Assembly (NCBI GenBank): GCA_949358305.1
Contig: OX442316.1
Span: 5,456,001-5,520,000 of the forward strand
Origin: Strigamia acuminata
Lineage: Eukaryota > Arthropoda > Chilopoda > Geophilomorpha > Linotaeniidae
DNA: 64,000 bases
Direction of reading: 5' to 3'
The position numbers and the translations under genes were made by a program. Positions within the stretch are counted from its first letter, which is position 1; the number at the start of each line of letters is the position of its first letter. Positions 29,301 to 38,531 of this stretch are shown here, one piece after another. The notes beneath the pieces are model-generated. The model was not told the origin of the DNA and made no database searches. It saw only the letters and a program-made list of their open reading frames with translations.

Positions 29301-32300
29301 CGGAAATGTTTTTAAAGAACGCACCCAAGGTCGATATGATTGATGTTATACCACTCTGCATCCGGCGGAATGTGAATTTTTGGGGCGACAATAAGAAATT
29401 GCCGGCGTGGCCATGGCTAAGTTTACGTTCGAGTAAGAACCGTAAATCTTCTTCGTTGTCGAAACCGATGCTACTTACATCCACTGTGGCTAATACTCCT
29501 GGGGTCGAGGGCCTGCAATTGCATTAGGGATTGATTGGCACGACGTTTCGTGGTTTAAAATAGACTTTGACCGATACCGGTCGGACATTTTAATTTTAAT
29601 ATCGGCGCAGGTATCGGTATCTGCCGATGTTCGGTTGCCGATTATCGGTTTCGGCGATACTGCAAAATATCGATATCGGTCAAAGTCTAGTCTGGGGGAT
29701 CAACTCACTCAAATTTGATCACACTAACTACTTGATCTCCCGGGACGGTATCAAAGGCTTCCTGAAAATCTGCAGCTAAGTCCTGCGATAACTGCTTGAA
29801 TCGAGGACTGGTTCGATCGCTCAGTTGGTTTTCGAATTGCACGGACGAAACAGTGATGGTCGATCGAAAAAATGCTGAAAAGTTTTTAAAATTCAGGGAT
29901 TTTATGTATTATTTTAAAAAATAAATAAATAAATTTCAACATGTTGCAGTTTGGAAAATGTGGCATGTTTATTACAATAAACAGAAACGGATTTTTTTTT
30001 TGTTGTTTTTTTTGGTATTAAATTTAGACAATTTAGGAGGTGAGAGAAAGGAAAACATAATAGATCGTGTGTGCAAACTCTATTAACAAGAGTAAACAAA
30101 CGCTGGGGTTTTGACATCCAGCCTTAGAGAATTATTAACTTTCACCGCCCCGCACCTTCCTTCACCCCATTCTCCGTTTCAGCTTCGAAAAAGAAGCCGG
30201 AAATAATTTTAAAAATAGGAAAATTTATTTCTTTTTTTTTTAAATTTTTTTTAATGGGTCAAGAAATGATAGGGGTGGAGAGAAATAATTAATTTTGTCG
30301 TTTCCCCCTTGGATTTAGTAAAAAATAAATAAATAAATAAATAAAAAAATTTATTAGTTACATTTAACCTCTTGTTGGACTCTGAATTAGTTAATTCAGA
30401 GTTAACCTTGAGTTGAAAAAAAAATGTGTGGTTTTTTTGTTTTAACCTTCGTTTTTGATTCGTTAAATTTCATATTTAGCCCGAATAAAAGGTAGGCTTT
30501 AATCGGTTATATATACGATATCAATCGTTCCATTTTAACTTGGAATTAAGTGATTAAGTTTGTTCGTTTGTCCCTAACACTTGTCGGTGAAATCGACCTC
30601 TTTTTTTTTTATATCTTTCTCGGGTTTAAACGCTTAAATTGTAGTCAATTTTTTTAAACCCAATTTTTTTTTTAAATTTATTAATGAACTGAGTAATGTG
30701 CACGTGTGCACACACCGTTGGATGGAAAATTTAAATTTCAAACCGTTGTATTCACCTTTAACCTCGCCTTTTTTACCGTAACCGTATCTCTTGGAAAGTA
30801 TTCATTTACCAGTATAAGTGACATATCATTCACTAATTGCGAGGAAGTCCGCCAATTCAGGATAACAAAAAATTACGCAGATAAACATGTAGACAAAAAA
30901 AATCTACAAAATAAAATCGAAGCCGCATTTTTATATTTTTACATGCAACTAACGGAAACAAGGCCTAATAAAATAAACGTCACGCAGCGCCATCTGCTGA
31001 CAAAAACTTCAAGCTGAATTGTTTTGCCGAAACAACAACAGCAGCTGTTCTTTCAAATTTCAATCATTATTAAAAATAAAAATAAAAACTCCAATATAAA
31101 ATCTCCACAAATCAAATAACCCTTTCAACTAATGAAAACTTGAGCACCATAACAACAAAAACACCTTTTGTTAAACACAATCAACTTTGCAGCAGAAAAC
31201 ATGCAGAACAACATCCGAAAATCATTCATCATTCCGGTGCCAAAAATCAAGAACAAAAGAAACTCTTCCACCGAAACACTTGATTTATGTTGCTCTTGGC
31301 TTTAAGACCAACATAATCCAAAAATTAAACTCATATTAACGTCCTTGGTAAAATATAAAATAATATTTCTCCATCACGAGGTGTAAATCGTTTGTAAGAA
31401 TAAAAATCATTCGTTTTTCTGGCGAAATCTCGCGTAGACTAAACAGTTTGGACGAATCGACTGGCGATGCCCATGAATCAATAAACTTTCTATCTGTTAC
31501 CTGCGGCTGCGGGAGGTCTGGAAGGTTCAACGGTTCCACCGTTCCCGCTTCCACTTCCAGACTCATCCACGTAATCTTCATCATCAAGCACATGTTGTTG
31601 TCCACCTCCGTGTTGTTGCCGTTTATACCTTTCGTCCGCTTGCAACTGGGGCTTGGCAACGGGACTGACCCCCGCATCTGAATTCTTTTCAACTTCCTCG
31701 AACACTAGATCATTATCCTGTCAAATAAAAGACACAAAAAAAAATTTCTTTTAATTTCCTGATTAATTTTTTCTCGTCACGTTTTTCTCTTTTACACGTG
31801 GCTGACCGCTTTCCTCAACGGTTCCCACTTTCCGCCATTAACGAGAGCGTCGGAAGGCGAAGCTAAGCGCCAGACGAGTTATGACAGCAATTAGTATGAT
31901 AAGAAGTTTATTTCTGGGTGCAACCGCCCCCGCATTCCGTCATGGGCGTTCCTTCGTTCGCCTAAACCTCCCCAGATGCCACTACTCAACGGCATTTGCT
32001 CGAGCGCCGCGCTTTTGAAGCCATTTCCTTCTTTCTCGTTCGCGATTCCCCAAAGTCGCAACAAGTATCGGTTTCGCTCTCCACCGAAAAACCAATTCAC
32101 TTCCTGTAATCCAAAAAAGGACATGTACCGCTGCTTCTCACGCTTGCCGAGCATTTTTGAAGGTCAAGATGGACGCTGGAGAGGTCGTCCACGGGGGCCT
32201 GGGGCTTGGCTCGCGTCCAAAACTCACAAAAAGAAACAAAACCCAGAAGAGGAACGACAGGGAAAGATTTACTGCTGTGTCAAGTGGAAATTGGCTTTCA

Positions 32301-34670
32301 TTTAAATTTTTCTCTTTTTTTTTTTGTTCCTTCGTTTTTTCTCGCTCTTCTTTTTATGGTCGAGATTCGAGAATGTGAAGTTGATGGTCAGCACCTCTTT
32401 GCCCTATCTAGTATCTTTTTATGGGAATGAGTTTGTACGAGGTTCTCGAGCCACTTCGATCAGTTACATGTACGAGAGAGTGAAAAGGACAGTTCGATAC
32501 AAGTGCCTCTTTCAATCACTTAAAAAGGGGCGAAATCCCACAGCTCGACATAATGAACACATTGAGCAAATCGCATTTGCCAATTATGATTTTTATTTAA
32601 TTGAGAAACTTGATACAATATCTGATACGTGTGTAAATTAAGTTCTCGAGTGGGTCGTACTATGTGCCACAGTGCACTATAAAGTTGAAATTATTTTGAA
32701 AAATCTTATCGGTTGAAATCATTCAATAAAACAGTCTGTATCAATTATATAACTTGTTTTTGTGTTATTTCCGACTAGATAAATACGTTTTTTTTATAAG
32801 TTAAATTAAATTTATCGCGATATTAATGATTCCAAGATGTAATACAGTCCCAATCCTTTTTAAAAAATAAAAATAAACTTTCCTCGCATAAAACGGCATG
32901 ACATGACATAGTAACAACAAGTTGTGACTGATTACTTTATAATTTCCTCCATCAAGCGTTGCCAATGTGTTTTGCAACGGCATAATTACAAGATCCTAAC
33001 AACCCTTAAACGTTGCGTTGTCAAGTGAAAGGAAATATCGGACGGCACGTTCCACACCCTATAGACACAATAATAGTCTTTTGCATATACAATCACGTGA
33101 CAATCTCAAGGCAAACCAGGCCCAAGAGATCACGGGTCAAAGTCGCATCATAAAAGAGCCACCTCCGAACCCTAGGATGAGCTCACTTCCGGTGGCATTG
33201 CGACTCCTTTTGTGTCTCCTCGCAGCTCCTCGCCTCCACTCCACGGCTCCGTGTACATTCATCGGATTAGTAATTAAGGCTGCAAACACCGCGTGATTGG
33301 ATCTTACAAATCCCTTTCCCTCCGCCATTTTTTCCTTTATATACTCGACACGAATAACCGGCTTACAGGACAAATGAGGACAAATGTCCCACTCGAGTCG
33401 AAACTCGCCTAGTTGGCATGCAAGCGTCGCGCCGGGGATGAGGAGGGCATTCGGATCCTCGGTTACCATGGCAACGGACACTTAGCGTAATCCCCAACCG
33501 AGGGCGCCTCCATCAACGCCGCATCTTAAGCGGCGACGACAAATTGAGAGAGAAGGCCAAGTGCGAAGCCTTGTCGACTCAATGCCCCCCCAACCGCACT
33601 CACGCACACCCCACCGACGCGCCCTGTCCACAGCGCGTCTCCAGAGGACATCGACTCCACGCCCAAGTGACGTCATCCAGTCTGTCACTATTTATAAAAC
33701 GGGAAGACTGAGAGGAGAGGAGAGAGAGAGGAGAGAGAAACCTTAACGGCACCCCCTTTAAAGCTGAAATGAGAACGACCACGCCTCCGTCTTGAGACGT
33801 CGGCCAAAGGTCGAGAGTCCCGACACGAACCCATGAGTTTATAGCAAAAAGCGCGGAGTGTCCTTATTAATGCCCACAACGAGGCAAGGTCGCGGCTTGT
33901 CAACCGGACAAATATGGGCATAACTTCCTTCTTCGTGGTGGAGGAACCCCCCTCTCACGCAAGACGTACACAACGCTGCTCGTTAATTAAGAATTGCAAA
34001 CACATTTTCACCTGCTGACACGAGTTTGGGTCATCGCACCAAAACGCGCCTCGATCTCGATCGCAATGGAGGGAAACGAAAGGAAAGGAAAAAAGGGCGT
34101 TTCTGCCGGCTCAAAGAAAGCGGCGAGCACCATGCGCTCCGTTCGGACGCGAAATCAAGGCCAGGGAAAGTCAAGACCACCGCCCACTTTCTCTGCGGTT
34201 ACTCGAGACGTGCACATCCCTTATTTCTTTCGCAGATGACGCGCGGATGACCCGCGTTGTCAACTGCGGGCGCGTCAATTCGACATTTTTTCGGTCGTGA
34301 TGAGTGTAAAGCGAACGGCAGATGCCACTTGTCGTGATGTCGATAACCGAAACAACTTTTTAAATGAGAGTAAAGAGTGGGAAAGTGCAAAAGTTGGTTC
34401 GAATTATGAATTTGAGCGTTGCCATCTTTGGGTAAGACCGAAACAAACCCCCCGAGGAACGGAAAAGTTTGATTTACATAAATTTGAAAGAGATTGAGAA
34501 AAAAAGGCGAATTAAATGAGGTTGGAACGGAACGGAGCGAATAAAAATATTGCGAGTGACGGAACGTGATTTGGGACGCGTGTTCTTACCGATTCAGCAT
34601 CCGCACCGGTGTTTGTGTGCGCTGTGACGAGTAATAAGAGGAGGGAGACGCACGTTGCGTTCCACCGCAT
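2814..34670 (-). CDS. trol: Perlecan, basement-membrane heparan sulfate proteoglycan (whole gene)
   Basis: Secreted modular proteoglycan of basement membranes that binds growth factors, laminin and nidogen partners. I joined 80 coding exons from ATG 34670-34668 to TAA 2816-2814; every junction keeps frame and the total is 14,229 nt (4,742 residues if all exons are used). Module order is signal peptide, acidic SG exon, SEA, LDLa x29, Ig, LDLa x3, Ig, three laminin IV modules with laminin-type EGF, Ig x12, then LamG/EGF-EGF/LamG/EGF-EGF/LamG. The SEA-LDLa-Ig-LamIV-Ig-LamG order is diagnostic of perlecan. The segment [11 protein letters not shown] in Ig-2 and CFCFGV/CFCMGI before the laminin IV domains closely match vertebrate HSPG2. 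Vertebrate perlecan has four LDLa repeats, so this protein is unusual in having 32. Most LDLa and many Ig exons start and end in phase 1, so isoforms by exon skipping are likely. Blocks are described separately. Confidence 0.95.
5447..6635 (-). CDS. trol: trol Ig domains 12-14
   Basis: Ig-12 is split over 6473-6635 and 6307-6404. The first part ends [11 protein letters not shown] and the second starts [14 protein letters not shown], a perfect I-set fit only if the intron starts with GC (cttag|gcaata). Ig-13 is 5983-6249 ([27 protein letters not shown]). Ig-14 is 5447-5722 ([31 protein letters not shown]). All are phase 1 at their outer ends and connect in frame to the first laminin G domain. 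Confidence 0.88.
6776..7046 (-). CDS. trol: trol optional cassette: 45-nt microexon plus Gly-rich cysteine exon
   Basis: Two candidate exons between Ig-11 and Ig-12: 7002-7046 (15 codons, [14 protein letters not shown]) and 6776-6877 (34 codons). The second codes a run of six glycines from a GGT repeat, then [15 protein letters not shown] and GGAFQC with four cysteines. Both have proper splice sites (gtaagtg and gtatctt donors) and are phase 1-1, so either can be included or skipped without changing frame. No known domain is evident. They are absent from the perlecan pattern I know, and inclusion in mRNA is inferred. Confidence 0.6.
7156..10816 (-). CDS. trol: trol Ig domains 3-11
   Basis: Ig-3: 10541-10816. 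Ig-4: 10228-10322 plus 9993-10167. Ig-5 to Ig-7 share one 873-nt exon, 8918-9790. Ig-8: 8681-8864 plus 8527-8624. Ig-9: 8073-8348. Ig-10: 7915-8013 plus 7655-7846. Ig-11: 7156-7416. Each shows the B-strand Cys, the core Trp and a D-x-G-x-Y-x-C F-strand, for example [10 protein letters not shown] (Ig-4), [12 protein letters not shown] (Ig-7) and [12 protein letters not shown] (Ig-11). Between Ig-5 and Ig-6 lies a proline-rich linker ([18 protein letters not shown]). Vertebrate perlecan domain IV is likewise a long Ig array; here about twelve follow the laminin region. Confidence 0.9.
10942..12605 (-). CDS. trol: trol laminin IV module 3 and closing laminin EGF repeats
   Basis: Exons 12093-12605, 11859-12035, 11561-11800, 11387-11488, 11201-11328, 11059-11145 and 10942-11000. 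The 513-nt exon codes laminin EGF ([27 protein letters not shown]), the split [14 protein letters not shown], and a third LamB N-terminal half ending [25 protein letters not shown] follows, and [13 protein letters not shown] closes the module. The remaining small exons finish a laminin EGF series ending [16 protein letters not shown]. Module three matches the third laminin IV unit of vertebrate perlecan. Confidence 0.9.
12661..14226 (-). CDS. trol: trol laminin EGF repeats and laminin IV module 2
   Basis: Exons 13956-14226, 13821-13894, 13619-13759, 13372-13560, 13131-13304, 12951-13069 and 12661-12886, all in frame. The first is a run of laminin EGF repeats ([28 protein letters not shown]). 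The third ends with [10 protein letters not shown], the split EGF that opens a laminin IV domain. Then come [25 protein letters not shown] and [11 protein letters not shown], all LamB signatures, and [12 protein letters not shown] closes it. An ATTAA microsatellite occupies the short intron at about 13,762-13,805. Confidence 0.9.
14290..15790 (-). CDS. trol: trol laminin IV module 1 with flanking laminin EGF
   Basis: Exons 15453-15790, 15217-15390, 15028-15149 and 14290-14527. The first gives half a laminin EGF ([15 protein letters not shown]) and the N-terminal part of a laminin IV (LamB) domain up to [13 protein letters not shown]. The second starts [12 protein letters not shown], the hallmark of LamB domains. 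The third carries [13 protein letters not shown]. The fourth closes the domain at [16 protein letters not shown] and continues with laminin EGF cysteines ([11 protein letters not shown]). The 500-bp intron 14528-15027 has no visible exon. Confidence 0.9.
15859..16146 (-). CDS. trol: trol Ig domain 2
   Basis: One phase 1-1 exon coding a complete I-set Ig domain. It runs from [20 protein letters not shown] through [17 protein letters not shown] to [14 protein letters not shown]. This is the most conserved part of the protein and aligns directly with the single Ig that precedes the first laminin IV module in vertebrate perlecan, so it anchors the gene identification. Confidence 0.93.
16211..16728 (-). 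CDS. trol: trol LDLa repeats 30-32
   Basis: Three phase 1-1 exons, 16591-16728, 16403-16525 and 16211-16345. Repeat 30 starts after a short PVTTPIPG linker. Repeat 31 contains ECEPNEFQC and [13 protein letters not shown], closely like vertebrate perlecan LDLa-3 (CEPNEFPC, LKLWRCDGDFDC). Repeat 32 has ACRYDEYQC and DQSDEIGC. These three correspond to vertebrate LDLa 2-4, which implies that the large array and Ig-1 were added between repeats 1 and 2. Confidence 0.9.
17343..17824 (-). CDS. trol: trol Ig domain 1, inserted inside the LDLa region
   Basis: Two exons, 17759-17824 (22 codons) and 17343-17612, phase 1-1 each. The short exon gives the A-strand, [16 protein letters not shown]. The long exon gives the B-strand Cys in REVVFQC, the core Trp in [11 protein letters not shown], and the F-strand motif EHAGTYIC. 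An insertion with [17 protein letters not shown] precedes the G-strand SVYLTVDP. Vertebrate perlecan has no Ig domain at this point in domain II, so this is an arthropod-type arrangement by inference. Confidence 0.85.
18315..21746 (-). CDS. trol: trol LDLa repeats 19-29
   Basis: Eleven exons with one LDLa repeat each: 21639-21746, 21444-21560, 21238-21351, 21011-21130, 20829-20945, 20397-20510, 20145-20297, 19939-20049, 19662-19781, 19170-19283 and 18315-18431. All are phase 1-1. For 20829-20945 only the acceptor tgtgtag before 20945 keeps frame; the stronger-looking ttaccag ten bases downstream does not. Motifs such as [20 protein letters not shown] and [10 protein letters not shown] are canonical. 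The last repeat has [10 protein letters not shown], with Thr replacing Ser. The intron between the last two exons is 738 bp. Confidence 0.9.
22028..25562 (-). CDS. trol: trol LDLa repeats 8-18
   Basis: Ten exons: 25455-25562, 25221-25334, 24296-24427, 24033-24146, 23801-23929, 23615-23746, 23084-23209, 22602-22724, 22430-22537 and 22028-22327. All start and end in phase 1. Nine code one LDLa repeat each. The last codes two repeats (17 and 18), preceded by a Gly/Ser linker, [18 protein letters not shown], that includes a Ser-Gly pair in an acidic context. Repeat 12 has DGMDELIC in place of DGSDE, and repeat 13 has GEDEIGC with a short first loop (CPFGYIC). Such substitutions may weaken calcium binding at single repeats. 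Confidence 0.9.
26157..29278 (-). CDS. trol: trol LDLa repeats 1-7
   Basis: Seven exons, each coding one LDL-receptor class A repeat: 29165-29278, 27948-28079, 27565-27705, 27159-27320, 26535-26657, 26358-26468 and 26157-26276. All have lengths divisible by three and start and end in phase 1. Each repeat has six cysteines and most end in the calcium-binding SDE motif, for example [10 protein letters not shown] in repeat 1. Repeat 4 carries a proline-rich linker, [15 protein letters not shown]. Repeat 5 is odd: [12 protein letters not shown] has two extra residues in the calcium loop. The exon 26358-26468 uses a weak donor, gttcgttg. Repeat 1 follows the SEA domain as in vertebrate perlecan. 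Confidence 0.9.
29325..29874 (-). CDS. trol: trol exons 3-4: SEA domain
   Basis: Two exons, 29709-29874 and 29325-29512 (phases 1-2 and 2-1). The first starts [18 protein letters not shown] and ends in [16 protein letters not shown]. The second gives [14 protein letters not shown] and ends with [15 protein letters not shown] and FRRM match vertebrate perlecan domain I closely, and the beta-strand/helix pattern is that of SEA modules, which support O-glycosylated, glycosaminoglycan-bearing regions. A GSVVV-type autocleavage site is not evident. The intron between the exons carries a small inverted-repeat element. Confidence 0.88.
29561..29689. mobile_element. Small non-autonomous inverted-repeat element (MITE-like) in a trol intron
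   Basis: The element begins TAGACTTTGACCGATA (29561-29576) and ends with its reverse complement, TATCGGTCAAAGTCTA (29674-29689). The 129-bp body repeats short CGATATCGG/TATCGG-type words and has no open frame. It sits between the two SEA exons, 20 bp from the donor side of exon 3. Superfamily is not clear from the ends. Confidence 0.7.
29875..31500 (-). other. trol intron 2 (1.6 kb)
   Basis: AT-rich, with poly(T) and an AAAT microsatellite near 30,320-30,350. No exon is supported. A CTCF-like motif, CAGCGCCATCTGCTG, lies at 30985-30999. An open frame at 30706-31017 has no recognisable features. Confidence 0.4.
31501..31717 (-). CDS. trol: trol exon 2: acidic Ser-Gly (glycosaminoglycan attachment) exon
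   Basis: Starts after acceptor ttgacag and ends before gtaacag, phase 0 to 1. It encodes an acidic stretch, [14 protein letters not shown], then a Gln/Pro-rich segment, then [17 protein letters not shown]. Three consecutive Ser-Gly pairs preceded by Asp/Glu residues are the classic context for xylose-linked heparan sulfate attachment, and they sit where vertebrate perlecan domain I carries its chains, just before the SEA domain. Attachment is inferred. Confidence 0.85.
31718..34589 (-). other. trol intron 1 (2.9 kb)
   Basis: No supported exon. The segments about 31,800-32,250 and 33,000-34,500 are clearly richer in G+C than the surrounding introns and hold several short open frames that I do not accept as genes. 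A TGACGTCA site (33668-33675), a TATAAA (33693-33698) and GAGAG-rich DNA (33709-33740) lie close together on the plus strand. Confidence 0.5.
34590..34670 (-). CDS. trol: trol exon 1: signal peptide
   Basis: Twenty-seven codons from ATG at 34670 to the donor gtaagaa directly after 34590. The peptide begins MRWNATC, followed by a leucine-rich core ([10 protein letters not shown]) and a plausible cleavage region around [10 protein letters not shown]. The exon ends in phase 0 and joins exon 2 to give [11 protein letters not shown]. The upstream 5' UTR (about 34671-34800) is GC-rich and I see no TATA box. Confidence 0.85.
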
Positions 34671-37600
34671 GCTGCTAGCGTCCCGCGTCCTAGTTGGGAG
34701 TGGCGTGTCTCGTCGAGCGAGTGCTCGTCCTTGCAACGAGACCTGAGTCGGCAGCACAAGTGAGAAATAAGTTTGAGTGAGAGCTGTGAGTGAGTGACTC
34801 AAGCTGCCACTCGCGTCCGTCGCCCACTCCGCGTCGCCACCTCCGTTGCGCGCCTCTTTCCTCGCCCGGTTCTAATCCCTTGGCGCCACCAATCCACGAA
34901 TGCCAACCCTCTTGACCCTGGATCATCCGCCTCCTAATCCAAACATTGGGCGAAAAGTGAAATTGCTAGAAAAACTTTTTCCGAAGCGAGGAAAAGTTGC
35001 GGAGGAGGAGCAACGCAAAGAGGAACAGCCTGGACTGGACCAACTTCCCCATATAGGGAGTAACGCGCTTACAGTAAAGAGGCAGGTGGGGTGGTCTCTT
35101 GGAGGGATCCAAACCTGTTCCTCGGTCACAGAGTTCAAACCCGATCAGTTTGGAAAGTGTTTATCACTATATATTCACAAGTGCTGCTCTTTTGTTATCA
35201 ATAGGCAGAAAACGATCGAACGCAGTCATTTGATGATAAGATCAATGCAAACAAGATTAAATACAATCTAAAAATACAAGTTTTAATCAGAATGTATGCT
35301 ACAATAAATGACCCACATAAAATACAATCGTCATAATTTAAAAACAAATAATACGCCATTATTTTGTTTTGTTTTGACGTCATTTCACATTTTGGTCCGA
35401 ACTCCGAATATTTACGTTTTTGGTTGTGTGTACATTAAAGATGGTGTGTCTGCTTGAGCAAATATTAGCAGCAAGTTGGAAAAATAAGAAGGAGACGAGA
35501 TTCTAAAGGTTAAGTAAGTTTTATTTAAAAGATGAGGAGTGAATACATTTCCATTTAATAGCATTAAATATTATTATTTGAATTCAAATTACTGCGACTG
35601 GGCCCCTTATTTTACAGCATTCCTGTTGCAACAGTTCTTAACGGCATCTTAAGATCCATTAAAAGCGCCCAGTCATTGACTCTCTCTTCAATTGTTTCCG
35701 TCCCTATGTTCATTCATATTCCACTGTTCATAAAAGAAATAAAAAGTGTACAGGAATATTTAAGTTTAATGCGAAAATTGTTACAGCTTTCTTTAATGAG
35801 AAATTAAGAAAAAATAAAAATTTGTAGTTTTGTTTTTATTGCTTTTATATATATATACACTCATTTCCTGTAGAGAATTTAATAATGCTTAAAAAAGCAA
35901 ACATTTGAACGACAATCTCAGAAAAGGTCACGTGTATACATGATTTATTTTAAATATTAATATACAAAATTTTTCACAGATTTTTATCACAAAGAAATTT
36001 ACCAAGAAAAAAAAAACGCCTTAATTTCCCACAGCTTAACAGTTAACACAGGAACAGGCCAAGAAAATAGGGGTATGTACATACTTATCCCTCACTAAAC
36101 AGCGAAAATTAGACCCATTAAATTAGTCATAACTTACCAGCAAAAAAATTTCACTTAAAACAGAAACGCAAAAAAAATAATGTTTGTTTTAAAATTTTTC
36201 AAAATTTAAAACAACTCTAATTTCCACCGAACTATTCCAAACAAAAACAAACGTAGAAAAACAGCTTTTACGACGCTCAATTGCAGAAATACAACCGTAG
36301 ACGTAATTTTCTCCACTTCATACCAACTTATATTTACAGTATCACCACCCTATGCGAGTTTCGCTCAATTAAATAACTCCACATGACGTCATTTGTCCCC
36401 ATTCATAGCGTGGGCGGGGGAAATAAATCTAGAAACATAAAGTCACAAGTTATATATTCTTTTTTCTTCTGTCTGTCTTTCTTTAAATATAAAAAACAAA
36501 CGAACAAAAACACACCTTGTGTTCGGACGGTGTGGGTGTGTCCTGTTGTTCTTTTTCCTTTCTGCGCGGATTAGATCAATGTTTAAAATAGAATAGTTGT
36601 GGGTGTTATTTAATTTTGATGAGATAATCATTCTCAAGGAGTTGGTTAAAGGGTTATTGTAACCCCTTCCCAATGCTCGTCAAGGTCGTCGCCCTTCACC
36701 CTTGCATTAGTCCCCTTGGCAAATTTCCACCGCCAGTTGGTTGTCCACTTCGGCCGCCGACCTCGCGTGATTGGCGCCAATGATGACGTCATCATTCGGG
36801 GCATCACTTCACCACCATGGTGGCCACCTTCACCTTTGGTGCTGCGATGATCAACAGATTGTTTTCACTCGTTACATAACCAGGCGATGAATTTTGTTCA
36901 AGTGCTGAATTTGATATTTGAGTCATTCCAGATGATGTAATCGGGAGAGGAAAAAACGGACAAGTTGTGTCTACAACTGAAATTTATTTCAAATAAAAAA
37001 AATCCGAAGAGGAGAAACGAGATAGTTTCTAACGGGATAACAGCCTTGATCTATTTCGTGACGCAATTAAGTGAGAAATGCGAGTGAAAAAATGAGAAAA
37101 ACCAGGTCTTAGTGACATCTGACGGTGGAATATAAAGTTGTATAAATTTGTTTATATATATTTTTAGGAATATGCATATATTTAACAAAAAAAAATTTTT
37201 TTTCAAAAGAAAAAGTTTTATTACCTACCATCACTTTTTTTGGCGTTAATTTATATGATTCTTCAAAGGATATTTGAAGAAGGTGTAACTGAAAAACTGG
37301 GCTGCTTTTCAAACTCATATGTTTGGGACAAGGAGGAAACCAGACAATAATAATCTGGAGAGCTAAAAGTAGCAGCTTTTACCAAGAAAAGGTAAATAAA
37401 TAACTGGAAAAGTAAATAAATAAACACATTAATCTTTCAAGTAATTTCTCAGGTGGTCATTTTAAAATTGGACTGCTTTGTTTGCAACTGCTTAGCTTGA
37501 TAAAGAAAATAAACTCAATTTTTTTTTATTTGTGTGTGGATAATATAATAGCCTTTATTTAAGTTCCAGAAAACAGAATGTAAATCATTTAAGAATGTCA

Positions 37601-38531
37601 AACTAATGATGATAAAGGCTTAATAAAAAAAGCAATTTTTTTATTTTATTCAGACAACTGCATAATCAATCCCATAAAAGTAAATTGAAGCATTTAAGAT
37701 GATATACTAACTGTTGACGATAGTAATCCATTAAACTTTTCTAAAGCTTATCTTTTGTGGGCATACCCTTAAAATTACTGAAATTGTTTGTCTAGTTCTT
37801 GTGAGAATTTGAAGAATTGATCGCAAAAATGATTACATAAGAATGTATTGTGTAAAAGGTTATAAAACTCATTAATTTTCCATATTTTTAAGTTCAATAA
37901 AAGAAATGAAATAGATGTGTATTGTATACCATTTTTATACGTGTGCGTATATGTAGTTAGCCGATACCGCCAAATTCAAACTTGTACTAAGACACTTTTG
38001 TTTGTGTACACTAACGCCATCTATTGCGGAGAAAATAACACTAGGCAGGGCAGCCAAGTCTGCTGACTTGCAGTCAAATATTCAATTTAGAAATTTCTTA
38101 TTTTTCATTGTTTTTTATTATTTTATCACTGTTTCTTTGAACTGACAGTTTGCCAACATAAAAAAAATATTTTGCATTTAGTATACAAAATAAAAAGCCG
38201 TGGAAGACAGACAGTAAATAATCGCAACTTGCAAGTATGTTGAAGATTTCCATCAGTCAAAACAATTCATTTGTTTTGTATTGTACTTTCAAATCAAAAT
38301 CATAATGTTCGTTATAATGGGACTGAAACCAATGCTCCACTGAATACAAAAATGTTAATTAAAAAAAGTTTACTACACTCGAATGTAAAAAAAAATATAT
38401 ATTTTATATTACTTTGGCATGATTTACTACAATACGACCTAACTCTCTTCCATCTATCATCAACACATCTAAAATAAAAACAATCCAAGAACAAATATTG
38501 TAAAAATTGGGAGAAAATACTAAACTTTTTT
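34671..38531. other. Intergenic region upstream of trol
   Basis: No supported gene. It begins with the GC-rich trol 5' flank (to about 35,100), then AT-rich DNA. A compact GC-richer island at about 36,665-36,860 contains an 18-bp palindrome with a central TGACGTCA (36779-36796) and a second palindrome, CCACCATGGTGG. A CTCF-like motif, ACGCCATCTATTG, lies at 38014-38026. The remainder shows only A/T runs and short chance open frames. Confidence 0.45.

Noticed and set aside
31891-32305. Overlapping open frames on both strands in a GC-rich part of trol intron 1.
   Set aside because: Both are low-complexity or Arg/Lys-rich without domains; higher G+C lowers stop frequency and explains them.
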